From contig NZ_JASZYQ010000013.1 in assembly GCF_030316885.1 (NCBI RefSeq), forward strand, positions 1 to 64,000: a stretch of DNA of 64,000 nt, written 5' to 3'. The notes under the pieces are model-generated. The model made no database searches. It saw only the letters and a program-made list of their open reading frames with translations, and was not told the DNA's origin. The stretch comes from Variovorax jilinensis. GTDB taxonomy: Bacteria; Pseudomonadota; Gammaproteobacteria; Burkholderiales; Burkholderiaceae_C. The translations under genes and the position numbers were made by a program. This document shows positions 11,785-19,591 of the stretch, in pieces. Positions within the stretch are counted from its first letter, which is position 1, and every line of letters starts with the position of its first letter.

Positions 11785-11816
11785 GAGATTTGGGGCCTGT
11801 TAAGGACCTAAATCTC
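11785..11816. other. Inverted repeat in candidate oriT region
   Basis: Arms GAGATTTGGGGCC and GGACCTAAATCTC pair at 11 of 13 positions around a TGTTAA loop, and CTGTTAAGGAC recurs just right of the second arm (from 11818). It lies in the 365-bp divergent gap between the RHH-like gene and the stbA-like gene, where R388-type plasmids keep oriT. An inverted repeat next to the nick site is typical of origins of transfer. No nick sequence was recognised, so this is a candidate only. Confidence 0.35.
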
Positions 11817-11984
11817 TCTGTTAAGGACGTCCAGATCACGAAGGCCGAAGGCCGATGGAGAGAAAGTGGGCACGTCGGAAGAACTTCGGAAGCGTCTGGA
11901 TCGACGATCGGAACCGACCGGATGACGCAGGGACATCTGGTCAATACAGTGCAGACATCAAACAGTTAGCACCAAGGTAGCGAA

Positions 11985-12581
11985 GTGGGAAGGCAGGACC
12001 TCATACAGGCAATACTGGCCATGGAGCCGAAGACGAAGGCGGCGCGCTTGCGCGAAATCCTGCCCGCCATCACGCAGAAGATCGCCGAGGGTGTCCGCGT
12101 CGCCGACATCGTCCGGACCCTCCGCGAGCAAGGCTTGGAGCTCAGCGAAGGCACGCTGAAGAACTACCTGAGCAGGCATCGAGCTGGCAAGGTGGCGCGC
12201 GCCGCTTCGTCGCAAACAGGCTCTGCGCCTCCCGCAGCGCGAGGCACTCGTCCTCTGGCCTCGCCCGCAGAAGCTGCACCCGATCCCGAGTGGTCCGCCT
12301 CACCCAATGCTCAGACCGCCGCGGCGTCAGCGCAGCGCGAGTGCACTGCGCCGTCCGAGCGCGACTCAATGCCAAGGCTGATGTCTCATCCAGGGGGACC
12401 GCTCAGCCCGGTTGAAGCGCCCTCGCCTAAGGCCTCCGAAGGGCTTGGACAACTGGAAGTGCAGCGCCGGATGCGGCCTGACCCTGCCCAGAGCCAAGCC
12501 GAGTTCGCTGAACTGGAACGCGAGGGAGAGTGGCTACTTCAGGAAGAAAGGCGTCAAAGGAGGATGACGGCCCGAAGCTAA
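11985..12581 (+). CDS. StbA-like DNA-binding plasmid stability protein
   Basis: 198 residues. Residues 10-66 form a helical DNA-binding-type domain (ILPAITQKIAEGVRVADIV, then LSEGTLKNYLSRHR). The rest is Pro/Ala/Ser-rich and probably disordered, ending in a basic helix. The GTG start has AAGG seven bases upstream; an ATG at 12021 is the alternative. It heads an operon with a clear StbB and a membrane-anchored third gene, matching stbABC of R388, where StbA binds repeats near oriT and keeps the plasmid segregating. It is longer than R388 StbA. The identity rests mostly on operon position. Confidence 0.6.
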   Translation: MGRQDLIQAILAMEPKTKAARLREILPAITQKIAEGVRVADIVRTLREQGLELSEGTLKNYLSRHRAGKVARAASSQTGSAPPAARGTRPLASPAEAAPDPEWSASPNAQTAAASAQRECTAPSERDSMPRLMSHPGGPLSPVEAPSPKASEGLGQLEVQRRMRPDPAQSQAEFAELEREGEWLLQEERRQRRMTARS

Positions 12582-12632
12582 ACGCATACCGACCACCCAC
12601 CCAACAAATGTTACGCATATCAGGGGAAAACA

Positions 12633-13340
12633 ATGAAAGTCGCCATCATCAATTTCAGCGGAAACGTGGGAAAAACCACCGTTGCACGCCAACTTCTGGC
12701 GCCGCGCATGGATGCGCCGGAGTTCGTCTTCGAGTCGATCAACGCCGGTGGCGATGACGATCTCGGCTATGCCGAGCGGCTGAAAGGCAAGGAGTTCGCG
12801 CACCTTCAAAAGCAATTGATCGCGCTCGATTCTGCAGTGATCGACGTCGGAGCCTCCAATATCGAAGAAGTGATGAAGCAGATCGCCCGCTTTGAAGGAT
12901 CGCACGAAGATTTCGATTTCTACGTTGTCCCGGTCACCAACGAGAAGAAGCAGAAAACCGATACCGTCGCCACGATCCAAGCCCTCGCAGCGTTGGGCGT
13001 CGCGCCCACGAAGATCCGCCTGCTCTTCAATCGCGTCGACATCGAAAGCGCTGACGATCTTCGCAGCGATTTCGGCGCCCTCTTCGCACTTCACGCAAGG
13101 AGCAAGAACTTCACGTTGAACACGGACGCCGCGATCTACGAGAACGACCTCTTCGATCGTCTGCCACCAGGAAAGTCTGTTGCTGCAGTATTCGCGGATG
13201 AAACCGACTACCGCGCTCAGTTCCGCGAGGCGAAAAGCGAATCCGCCAAGGCGCAGGCGCTCGAGATGATGCTGCTTCAGCGCCTATCGAAGGCCGCGAC
13301 CAAGAACTTGGACGCGGCCTTCGACGCATTGTTCAAGTAG
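12633..13340 (+). CDS. stbB: StbB family ParA-like ATPase
   Basis: 235 residues beginning MKVAIINFSGNVGKTTVARQ. The deviant Walker A motif SGNVGKTT at residues 9-16 and the LLAPRM that follows are, from memory, signature StbB sequence. A second strand, ALDSAVIDVGAS, gives the Walker B-like aspartate, and YVVPVTNEKKQ follows. In R388, StbB is the ATPase of the stb operon and is needed for conjugation, opposing the effect of StbA. The gene lies 51 bp after stbA and 8 bp before the third gene, so the three are probably co-transcribed. Confidence 0.88.
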   Translation: MKVAIINFSGNVGKTTVARQLLAPRMDAPEFVFESINAGGDDDLGYAERLKGKEFAHLQKQLIALDSAVIDVGASNIEEVMKQIARFEGSHEDFDFYVVPVTNEKKQKTDTVATIQALAALGVAPTKIRLLFNRVDIESADDLRSDFGALFALHARSKNFTLNTDAAIYENDLFDRLPPGKSVAAVFADETDYRAQFREAKSESAKAQALEMMLLQRLSKAATKNLDAAFDALFK

Positions 13341-13348
13341 ACGGAAGC

Positions 13349-13738
13349 ATGACGAAACTGGAAACCTCCCTCCGCGAGGCGTTCATGGCGCAAATGCTCG
13401 GCGATCTGGACAAGGTCGCCGTGCGTTTTGAAGAAGCCGAGACGAAGATTGCAGACCGCATCGCCGTCGCCACAAAAAGTGCAGCGAATGAAGTGCTATC
13501 GGAGAGCCGGCACAGTTTCGAGCGGATGATGAGCGAGCGGGGGGAGGTCCTTCTCAAGAACGGTCGCCACGCGGCAGCCCAGATCGGCGTCGCCATGACC
13601 AGCGGCACGGAAACGTTTATCGCAGCGGCGACAACGCTCGACCGCAAGGCCTTGCGCTTGGCTGCGCTGCTGTTCATGTTCGCGCTTCTGGCAGGATCGC
13701 TTGGTGCCGCGCTCATGTACTGGCTTCTCGTCATGTAG
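13349..13738 (+). CDS. StbC-like membrane-anchored protein
   Basis: 129 residues. A long helical, charged N-terminal part (residues 1-100, coiled-coil-like, with many Glu, Lys and Ala) is followed by one C-terminal transmembrane segment (AALLFMFALLAGSLGAALMYWLLVM) that ends the protein. It starts 8 bp after stbB ends. The third gene of R388-type stb operons has no settled role. The tail anchor would place a partner of StbB at the inner membrane; that is inference. Confidence 0.65.
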   Translation: MTKLETSLREAFMAQMLGDLDKVAVRFEEAETKIADRIAVATKSAANEVLSESRHSFERMMSERGEVLLKNGRHAAAQIGVAMTSGTETFIAAATTLDRKALRLAALLFMFALLAGSLGAALMYWLLVM

Positions 13739-13743
13739 CTGCT

Positions 13744-13756
13744 CCCCCGAAGGGGG
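13744..13756. repeat. Short GC hairpin right of the stb operon
   Basis: CCCCC-GAA-GGGGG in GCTCCCCCGAAGGGGGTCC, six bases after the stbC stop codon. It is a near copy of the hairpin at 11757-11769. It may be an mRNA 3'-end stabiliser. Confidence 0.4.
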
Positions 13757-13771
13757 TCCACTGCAATGACA

Positions 13772-13802
13772 AGCGCCCCTGGGCCTTAGGCATCGGGGCG
13801 CT
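13772..13802. terminator. Bidirectional hairpin between stbC and ssb
   Basis: AGCGCCCC and GGGGCGCT form a perfect 8-bp stem with a 15-base loop between convergent operons. There is no strong T-run, so termination may be incomplete. Confidence 0.5.
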
Positions 13803-13899
13803 CTGACTGGCGACGGCCGTGGATCAGCTCAGACACTTGTTCACCAAGCCGGTGATCTCGAACATCGTGACCTGATGCTAGCCAAGGACCGGCGCCGAT

Positions 13900-14394
13900 T
13901 CAGGCAGATCGATCTGAGGCGCCATCTGCTCCGCGCAGCTCTTCCCGCAAGGTCCCCAGCATGCTCGCGAAGTCTGCGATCGAGACGTCCTCGCGCTCCC
14001 CGCTCGCCATCGCTTTCGCCAACTGCTCCAATGCAGCAAGGCTGGTGGCCGTACGCGAGATCAGGTCCGAACGCGGCGGTCGCAGCATTCGAAGCTCGTC
14101 GACGCGGACCTCATAGGTCAGGCGTTCCTTGCCTTCCTTGTCCATCCAACGACTAGTGCGCCGGTTTCCCTCGACGTAGACCTCGCTGCCCTTCTGGAGG
14201 AACTCGGCGGCGATCTCTGCCAGACGATCGAAGCACACGATGTCATGCCACTCGGTATGCGTCATCCGTTCGCCGCTCTGACGGTCCGTCCAGTGCTCGT
14301 TCGTGGCCACACTGAACTTGGCGACCGGACCTCGCGCGGTATGGGTGATTTCGGGATCGCGACCAACGTGGCCGATCAGTTGGATTCGGTTCAT
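13900..14394 (-). CDS. ssb: Single-stranded DNA-binding protein (plasmid type)
   Basis: 164 residues with a normal SSB OB fold: MNRIQLIGHVGRDPEITHTA, FSVATNEHW, EWHDIVCFDRLAEIAAEFLQKGSEVYVEG and a YEVRVDELRML strand. The C-terminal 60 residues differ from chromosomal SSB and lack the acidic DDxIPF tip that recruits repair proteins, ending instead GASDRSA. It is the last gene of a minus-strand operon led by the 14693-15055 gene and by foldable element A. Plasmid ssb genes are classic leading-region genes, expressed early after entry to protect incoming single-stranded DNA and dampen SOS. Confidence 0.93.
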   Translation of the reverse strand: MNRIQLIGHVGRDPEITHTARGPVAKFSVATNEHWTDRQSGERMTHTEWHDIVCFDRLAEIAAEFLQKGSEVYVEGNRRTSRWMDKEGKERLTYEVRVDELRMLRPPRSDLISRTATSLAALEQLAKAMASGEREDVSIADFASMLGTLREELRGADGASDRSA

Positions 14395-14576
14395 GCTCGC
14401 TCCGATCTCTCTTCATCGGAAACTTCGCGCTCCGCATCGTCACGCCGCAGACCTGGGCACGAGGTCTTGAAGCGCGCCGACGCGCGACAAGCGCCGCGCT
14501 CGACGTGGTTTCCTTGGTGCGCCTCGCTCGGTTCGAACGCTGCTTGAGCATTTCTGGTTTTGTTCATCGTGATCAT
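14391..14576 (-). CDS. Small hypothetical protein overlapping ssb
   Basis: About 61 residues, polar and charged, no domain recognised. Its TGA overlaps the ssb start codon (ATGA at 14391-14394), which suggests translational coupling and is the main reason to believe in it. The start is uncertain: a GTG at 14591 and an ATG at 14567 are alternatives to the ATG at 14576. Confidence 0.4.
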   Translation of the reverse strand: MITMNKTRNAQAAFEPSEAHQGNHVERGACRASARFKTSCPGLRRDDAEREVSDEERSERA

Positions 14577-14692
14577 GGGGTTTTCTGTCACCAGTATCTG
14601 CGCCGGTCGACTGTTTCAGTGACCCTGTTGGCCGGTTCGTCGTCGGATTCCTCGAAGAACTCGGCGGCCAGTTTCTCAATCCGCTTTCAGCC

Positions 14693-15055
14693 TCATCGCT
14701 TCCAGTGCCACTCACGCTCGCTCAATCGCGCCACGACGACGGCGTCCTCAATCAGAAAGCACTCACGTTCATCGATGCACTCGCAAGGCTCGCCGCCTTG
14801 AAAGGAAACTTCAAATCCCGCCTGATATTTGCTGCCGCTAGGCCGTACGAAGGCGCGCGTCTCGTGCGTGCCGTCACACGCCATCGTCCATTCGCCTCGC
14901 CAAACCGGCACACACACGTTCCCTCTCACCGCCTCGCCGAAGGATGCGCCGTCCGCGGCCCCAAGGGCGAGCCTGCCCTTGAAGCGGGCAACCAACGATG
15001 CGGCGAAGGCGCCGAGCGCGCTGGTGGACTGGTGAGTGCTGTGCATGTTCATCAT
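14693..15055 (-). CDS. Hypothetical leading-region protein, 120 aa
   Basis: 120 residues, no signal peptide or membrane segment. An N-terminal helix (SALGAFAASLVARFKGRLALG) precedes beta-rich sequence (GNVCVPVWRGEWTMACDG, then GFEVSFQGGEPCECID) and a final EWHWKR. AAGGGAA lies just before the ATG at 15055. It is the first gene after element A, whose near arm begins 103 bases upstream of this start, and probably shares a transcript with the small gene and ssb. I recall similar unnamed genes near ssb on betaproteobacterial plasmids. Confidence 0.65.
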   Translation of the reverse strand: MMNMHSTHQSTSALGAFAASLVARFKGRLALGAADGASFGEAVRGNVCVPVWRGEWTMACDGTHETRAFVRPSGSKYQAGFEVSFQGGEPCECIDERECFLIEDAVVVARLSEREWHWKR

Positions 15056-15157
15056 GGTTCCCTTTCTATGTTTTTGAACTGAGAGCTACCGGGTTCCTAG
15101 ATTCGGAGCCCAGCAACCTGGGTTGGCGGGCGATTGCTGGGGGACCGGATTTCGCCG

Positions 15158-15327
15158 CCGTTTCCCTGAGTTCCTCGCCCGGTGAACGGCGCGGCCTGGA
15201 TGACATGGGAGCAAGGGGGAAGCATTCGTAACGCGAAGCGTTATGAACACCCCCTTGCAGGGCGCAGCCCGGTCACAGGGCGGCCAGAACGCAGAGTCAC
15301 CGGAATGGCGAGGAACTCAGGAAAACG
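15158..15327 (-). promoter_or_regulatory. Foldable element A (candidate ssDNA promoter or structured leader)
   Basis: Outer arms 15158-15178 and about 15308-15327 pair almost perfectly. After a 4-base bulge the stem continues with 15179-15185 (CCGGTGA) and 15297-15303 (TCACCGG), about 28 bp in all. Inside is a second hairpin with 9-bp arms GCAAGGGGG (15211-15219) and CCCCCTTGC (15250-15258), capped by TTCGTAACGC-GAA-GCGTTATGAA. The fold and much of the sequence recur at 21617-21791. It lies directly upstream of the minus-strand operon 15055-13900. No protein-coding use fits the paired substitutions. Confidence 0.7.
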
Positions 15328-15421
15328 GAGAGCACGGCCTATTCGGCAGGCGCACGACCAACCGCCGCGCGGCGAGCGCCCACGCGGCTGCGGCCGCCTG
15401 GCTGGGCAAGCGCAGCGCGCA

Positions 15422-15572
15422 GGGCAACCGAAGGGCGCAGGGCAACCGAAGGGCGCAGCGCCGCCGGCGCGGAGGCGTCAGGGATGGAAGCCCGAAGGGG
15501 CGAGACCGCAGGGCTCGATGCGAAGCACGACGGCGCGGCCCGCAGCGAAGCGAAGGGAGACGCCCTGCCCCG
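15422..15572. repeat. GAAGG-rich repeat, copy A2
   Basis: This segment begins with two tandem 18-base units containing GGCAACCGAAGGGCGCA. It goes on through GGATGGAAGCCCGAAGGG and CTCGATGCGAAGCACGA to GGGAGACGCCCT. The same sequence recurs at 21873-21993 at the same place relative to element B. On the minus strand it reads as a chain of short stems with TTCG loops. I remember similar intergenic repeats in ICEclc/PAGI-2-type elements, unverified. Confidence 0.6.
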
Positions 15573-15771
15573 GTCTCCTACCTCGCCGCTCTGGCAGGTC
15601 AGGCTGAACCTCTCGAGCGTTGGGATGTGTGTCATGCGGGCAAGAGTCTTTGATTCGCCCCGGCCGCTTCTCGAACTGATGTCTCGGGAAGCGCATGTGT
15701 GCTTTCGCCTGCGGAGCCGAGCCTGAAACCCTGGGCTTCCTTCCCCCTGCGAGCCCCACTCGACACGGTAT
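15573..15771. other. No gene between repeat A2 and next operon
   Basis: About 200 bp without a supportable gene. It separates the end of the minus-strand operon 16274-15772 from the upstream side of element A. Confidence 0.4.
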
Positions 15772-16062
15772 TCAGCACGATGACGCCACGACCCTGATGC
15801 ATCCAAGCTCGTGCGGGCCGGCAAGCCGAGCATCAAAGCGCGCAGAGCGTGGCGGCGGCGGGAGGATGTCGCGCCGAACCACGGCGATGGCACTCTCCCT
15901 CGTGCGTGCCCTGACATAGGCCGTCTTCTTGTAGGTCGGCCGTCGGGTTGGGCCGGCCACGATGTGAACGGCCCATTTCTTCCACTCCCGACCCGCCCAG
16001 TAGGCAATCGCATCCGATTCGTCCGGCAGGATCAATCGAAGGTTTTCGGGCAGAACGCTCAT
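15772..16062 (-). CDS. Hypothetical plasmid protein, 96 aa
   Basis: 96 residues beginning MSVLPENLRLILPDESDAIA. The start at 16062 overlaps the stop of the upstream gene by four bases (ATGA), which favours it over the longer frame reaching 16191. A central strand-rich segment, WAVHIVAGPTRRPTYKKTAYVRA, and a basic C-terminus suggest a small nucleic-acid- or protein-binding fold. No known family is recognised. It belongs to an operon with the 16059-16274 gene and perhaps the ParB-like gene. Confidence 0.55.
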   Translation of the reverse strand: MSVLPENLRLILPDESDAIAYWAGREWKKWAVHIVAGPTRRPTYKKTAYVRARTRESAIAVVRRDILPPPPRSARFDARLAGPHELGCIRVVASSC

Positions 16063-16274
16063 GGCGTAAGCCCCGTCAAAGCCAAGACGTTGCGAGGTGC
16101 CTGGATTTCCGCCAGCTTGCATAGTGCAATGCGGTCCGCCTGGGTGGGCGGCGCCACCCCCGCCGTCTGGTACGACGGGACGCCGAACCATTGATGCAGT
16201 GTCGTCGGAAAGGCGCGGGTGTATCTCGCGCTCAGAGGCTCGTCGCCTCGTTGATCTTTGGTTGGCAGGATCAT
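16059..16274 (-). CDS. Hypothetical plasmid protein, 71 aa
   Basis: 71 residues (MILPTKDQRGDEPLSARYTR onward). The ATG at 16274 is chosen because the longer frame to 16580 overlaps the ParB-like gene. It contains HQWFGVPSYQT and a helical end (ADRIALCKLAEIQAPRNVLAL). Its stop overlaps the next start, so the two are coupled. It lies 98 bp after the ParB-like gene, behind two strong palindromes. Function unknown. Confidence 0.5.
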   Translation of the reverse strand: MILPTKDQRGDEPLSARYTRAFPTTLHQWFGVPSYQTAGVAPPTQADRIALCKLAEIQAPRNVLALTGLTP

Positions 16275-16297
16275 GAGTTTTCTAGAATGTGGGGAGG

Positions 16298-16317
16298 CCG
16301 CGCACCATGGTGCGCGG
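16298..16317. promoter_or_regulatory. Perfect 20-bp palindrome before the 16274 gene
   Basis: CCGCGCACCATGGTGCGCGG is fully self-complementary and lies 24 bases upstream of a start codon in the 98-bp gap. A dimeric repressor operator is the simplest reading. Confidence 0.45.
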
Positions 16318-16341
16318 GAAGGGATGTCGGAATGCCGATGA

Positions 16342-16362
16342 CCGGGCGGCGCAGCCGCCCGG
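16342..16362 (-). terminator. Strong hairpin after the ParB-like gene
   Basis: CCGGGCGGC-GCA-GCCGCCCGG is a perfect 9-bp stem 11 bases past the ParB-like stop on the minus strand. There is no T-run; it may be an attenuator or mRNA stabiliser rather than a full terminator. Confidence 0.45.
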
Positions 16363-16372
16363 ATCGCGGCTG

Positions 16373-18454
16373 TCAGGCCTTCGAAGGCGCGCACATCGGC
16401 CGGAGCGGCAATGGCAGCCAGCGCGTTCCTTCCAACTTGGCGGCGGCATACGCAATCGCCTCGCCCTTCTTCATACCCGTCATCAGACGGGCCACCTCGC
16501 CGTCGCGGGCCTCGGTCACCGCCTCGATCAGCTGCGCCTTCGACACGCTCTCCAGGTACTTGGCGGGCGTCGGCGTCCACCAGTCAGCCATGTCCACCCC
16601 CAACGCCTCGGCCAGCACGTCGGAATCATCCGATGCCGTGCGTTCACGACCCTGCATGGCGTCCAACATGCTCGCCGAGCAGAAGGCAAGCAGTTCCATT
16701 AACGTGGCTCGGTCCTGCTTGATAAACCAGGGCAACATCGATGCTTCGCCATCGCCACCGGGCAAGCGGTCACCCCAGGCCTCGCGCGCCCTCTCCAGCA
16801 CGGCCGCCGCCTGCGAGTCGCCATATTCCGTCGCACGGCTGCTCAGCGACGTATTCGCCGTCAAGTGCGCGCTCAGCTTCAGCGGACTGGTCGATTGGAA
16901 GTAGCCCGAAGCGAAGATCGGTGCCGCGAGCTTGTGCACCACCAGTGCAAGGGCCACGTGGGCGTTCTCCGTCAGCGCCGCCTGCAGCGCAGCCGTTCGG
17001 TGGGCGGTGAGGTCGTGCATCAAGCGTTCGGAGAGAGCTGCACGCTCTCCCTTGCCCGGCGAGGCGCTCTGCAGGCCAGCAGGGATCGGCTTGCCTGCCT
17101 TCTTCAGATCGGCCACGATCGCCTTCCTGTCCTGCGGCCGCATGAGGCCGCGGGTGATCTCGACCTGACCGCTCCGGCTCAACGTCACGATCGCGCCGCA
17201 GGTCGCCAGTTGCTTGTCGCTCCATTGGGCAAGGGACTCCTGCGCGATCGCGATGCTCACCTCAATGTTCTCGGCGTCGGCCTCTGCCTGCTCGATGCGC
17301 TTGGCAAGTGCCTCCTCCGCCGCACTCCCCTCCTCGGCACTCGCATACTCGTCTTCGAGTGCTGCGATCGACGCATGAGCCTCGGCCGCCAGACTTCTCC
17401 AGTCATCCAGCGCCTTCGCTTCGTCCTCGGTCATCTTGCGCGACTTCGCACGCTCGCGGCCGAAGGCCTGCATCGTCGCGTAGTCCGTGTGCAGGCGAGC
17501 CTCCACCCACGACCAGCCCGCCGCGCGCTCTTCCTCAGCGACCTCATCCAGACGGGCCGTTGCCAACTGCTGCACCAGCGCTCCGTCCTGCAGCCAACAT
17601 GCCTCGGTAGATTCCGAGAAGAGATCACGTCGGATCAGTCCGCCCGCCGCTTCATAGGCCTCGATGCCAACGAACCTGGCAAGGCTGCTGTCCCCCTCCA
17701 CCTCGTCATCGTTGACCAGCGCCTGCCGAAGCATGTACGCCGTGCGGTTGTACTCATGCAGCGAATCCCACGCGTTGCTCTGTAACGCATGGTCATCGAC
17801 CAGGCACAAGACCTTGAGTTGGTCCATGCTCGCCGCGCCCTCGCGGAACAGCTGGATGAATCGAGGCGCGAGGTTCGCAAGCTTCATGCGGCGCTCCACC
17901 GTCAACACCGACACACCGAACTGATCGGCCACCTGCTTGACCGTGCGCCCTTGTGCGATCAACAGCGCAAAGGCCTCGAACTCGTCGGCCGGATGCATAT
18001 TCAGCCGCCCCGAGTTCTCTGCCATCGAGATCGCCACCGCGTGGGAAGAATCGTAGAGGCGACATTCGATCGGCTGACCCTCGGCGTAGAAGCCATCTGC
18101 CACCAGCCATTGGCAGGCAGCCAGCCGTCGCCCTCCTGCCTCGACGGAGAAGGTGCCGTCGCCGGCGTCCGTGATCGAAGGCCGCTGCAGCAAGCCTTGC
18201 GAGCGAATCAGCGCTGCCAGTTCCGGGATGCCCTGATCGTCGCGCTGCTTGCGCACGTTCGCGGGAGAGAGCCTCAGCTGATGCAGCGCGATCGTGACGT
18301 CTCGCCCGGTCGGCGGCTGGTGCTCCCGAGTCTCGGCCCCCTCCCCTGCTCCCTGCCCCTTTCCTCCTGCTGCTCTTTGGTGAGTCTCGGGGGGTGCGGG
18401 AGGAAAGCCCGCTGCGTCGGTGTTGTCGGTGCTGTGTGGGTTCGTTGTGCTCAT
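16373..18454 (-). CDS. Large ParB/Srx-domain plasmid protein
   Basis: 693 residues. After a disordered Pro/Gly-rich start, a ParB N-terminal domain (about 50-150) contains LRLSPANVRKQRDD, GLLQRPSITD and the CTPase-type box EAGGRRLAACQWL. A helix-turn-helix follows (TVKQVADQFGVSVLTVERRMKLANLAP, about residues 185-211). The remaining 450 residues are alpha-helical with a coiled coil (EDEYASAEEGSAAEEALAKR). Much longer than partition ParBs, it resembles the ParB-like proteins of plasmid leading regions, whose roles include nuclease or gene-regulatory functions. A separate parA/parB pair lies at 31-34 kb, so this is probably not the centromere binder. Foldable element C begins 31 bases upstream. 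Confidence 0.82.
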   Translation of the reverse strand: MSTTNPHSTDNTDAAGFPPAPPETHQRAAGGKGQGAGEGAETREHQPPTGRDVTIALHQLRLSPANVRKQRDDQGIPELAALIRSQGLLQRPSITDAGDGTFSVEAGGRRLAACQWLVADGFYAEGQPIECRLYDSSHAVAISMAENSGRLNMHPADEFEAFALLIAQGRTVKQVADQFGVSVLTVERRMKLANLAPRFIQLFREGAASMDQLKVLCLVDDHALQSNAWDSLHEYNRTAYMLRQALVNDDEVEGDSSLARFVGIEAYEAAGGLIRRDLFSESTEACWLQDGALVQQLATARLDEVAEEERAAGWSWVEARLHTDYATMQAFGRERAKSRKMTEDEAKALDDWRSLAAEAHASIAALEDEYASAEEGSAAEEALAKRIEQAEADAENIEVSIAIAQESLAQWSDKQLATCGAIVTLSRSGQVEITRGLMRPQDRKAIVADLKKAGKPIPAGLQSASPGKGERAALSERLMHDLTAHRTAALQAALTENAHVALALVVHKLAAPIFASGYFQSTSPLKLSAHLTANTSLSSRATEYGDSQAAAVLERAREAWGDRLPGGDGEASMLPWFIKQDRATLMELLAFCSASMLDAMQGRERTASDDSDVLAEALGVDMADWWTPTPAKYLESVSKAQLIEAVTEARDGEVARLMTGMKKGEAIAYAAAKLEGTRWLPLPLRPMCAPSKA

Positions 18455-18484
18455 GGCTGTGCCTTTCGTCGGTGGTTGAAAAAA

Positions 18485-18666
18485 TCTGCTCTTCGGAGCC
18501 GTCTCGACGCCAAAGGAGCGCGGCCAGGCCGGGCAGAGGGGCACGCGCGCAAGCCGCAGCCCGCAGCGCAGCGAAGGGACCGGGTGAGCACGTGGGCAAA
18601 GCCTTCACCCCGACGCCCGGAATGGCCGCGCTACGCGTCGAACAAGAGACGGCAACGAAGAGCAGA
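18485..18666 (-). promoter_or_regulatory. Foldable element C (diverged third copy)
   Basis: Arms 18485-18505 and 18646-18666 pair at 19 of 21 positions (TCTGCTCTTCG with CGAAGAGCAGA; CCGTCTC with GAGACGG). Further in, GACGC with GCGTC, AGCGCGGCCA with TGGCCGCGCT, and CCGGGC with GCCCGG continue the stem. An inner GGGTGA/TTCACCC hairpin follows. The right arm keeps the CCGGAATGGC block seen in elements A and B. It lies directly upstream of the ParB-like gene. Confidence 0.6.
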
Positions 18667-18967
18667 TCGGCCACCGGTCAGGCCAGGAGCGCAACGGACT
18701 GCCTTCCACACAGCACCGGCAACACGCGCCAACCTAAGGGGTTGGCGATCGCTCGCCGCAACGCGGTGCAAGCTCGATGCGAGCGAAGCGCTGCAGCGCC
18801 AAGGGCGCGGAACCGATACGGAGACGTCGAGGTTCGTGGGCAAAGGCCACGAGCCGAGCATCTCCAGAAAACGGCGTAGCCGCTGACACGGATTCCGACG
18901 TCGCTCGGTATGCTGCACGTGCAACCGCACACCACCTGCACACCACCTACACCTGGGAGCCAAGACC

Positions 18968-19255
18968 ATGGGAATGGGATTTCTTGCGAGCGTGATTCGC
19001 GTCGAGAATGAAGACGACGACCCCGTCGGTGCTGCACCGGATCCTGACGATCCGATCACGATCCTGACGCGAGAGGCGGCGCGCGTCGGCCTCATCAAGG
19101 AAGGCGACAAGCCCGACCAGATGCTTGTGGATTTCTGGATGTCAGCGGTCGACGCCAGCGCGGCGATCGCGGATCGATTTCGCGAGCATGAGAACGACAG
19201 GCACACCCTCGGTGATCTGATCCGAGCAGAGCTTTCTTTACCTTTGAGCACTTGA
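18968..19255 (+). CDS. Hypothetical acidic protein, 95 aa
   Basis: 95 residues, strongly acidic (DDDPVGAAPDPDDP near the start), with helices (ITILTREAARVGLIKEGDKP, then AIADRFREHENDR). It is one of the few plus-strand genes among minus-strand neighbours. No domain recognised. Acidic DNA-mimic proteins are frequent anti-restriction factors in leading regions, but the sequence alone does not show that here. A terminator lies 307 bases further on. Confidence 0.5.
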   Translation: MGMGFLASVIRVENEDDDPVGAAPDPDDPITILTREAARVGLIKEGDKPDQMLVDFWMSAVDASAAIADRFREHENDRHTLGDLIRAELSLPLST

Positions 19256-19562
19256 CTTCGCGCGCCGAGCAAGGCGCGCTTCGAGGTGCGGTCGCGAGCT
19301 GATGCTCGAAGTTGCACCGGATTTCCGTGGATAACTTTGTGGACATGTGCGGGACCGATTTCCGCAAGCGGCACCCCGCGGGGCGCTCCGCTGGGTTGCC
19401 TCCAAAACGGGCACATCCCAGGGCGCAGGCGTCGTCGTACGGCCACGCGAATGGGACGCCAGGTAACTCAGACGCTTCGCGATCAACCGGCACCGAGAAT
19501 GCTCTCGCTGCGGGTCGAGGTTTCTGCGCGCCTATGGTCTCCCGGGCGTTGCCCGCAGCTTC

Positions 19563-19591
19563 AGCCGCCTCGAGTGTTCGAGGCGGCTTTT
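19563..19591 (+). terminator. Rho-independent terminator
   Basis: AGCCGCCTCGA and TCGAGGCGGCT form an 11-bp stem with a GTGT loop, followed by TTTT on the plus strand. It would end plus-strand transcripts from 18968 before they run into the convergent methylase-like gene. Confidence 0.85.

Noticed and set aside
15182..15607. Open plus-strand frame across element A and repeat A2 (and a similar one at 21660-22244)
   Set aside because: The similar translations follow from DNA identity of the repeats; sequence is Arg/Gly/Pro-rich, pairing constraints are on structure, and the flanking genes are on the other strand.
19326..19334. DnaA-box-like TTATCCACG (minus strand)
   Set aside because: Single 8/9 match far from the iteron array; not enough to call an origin element.
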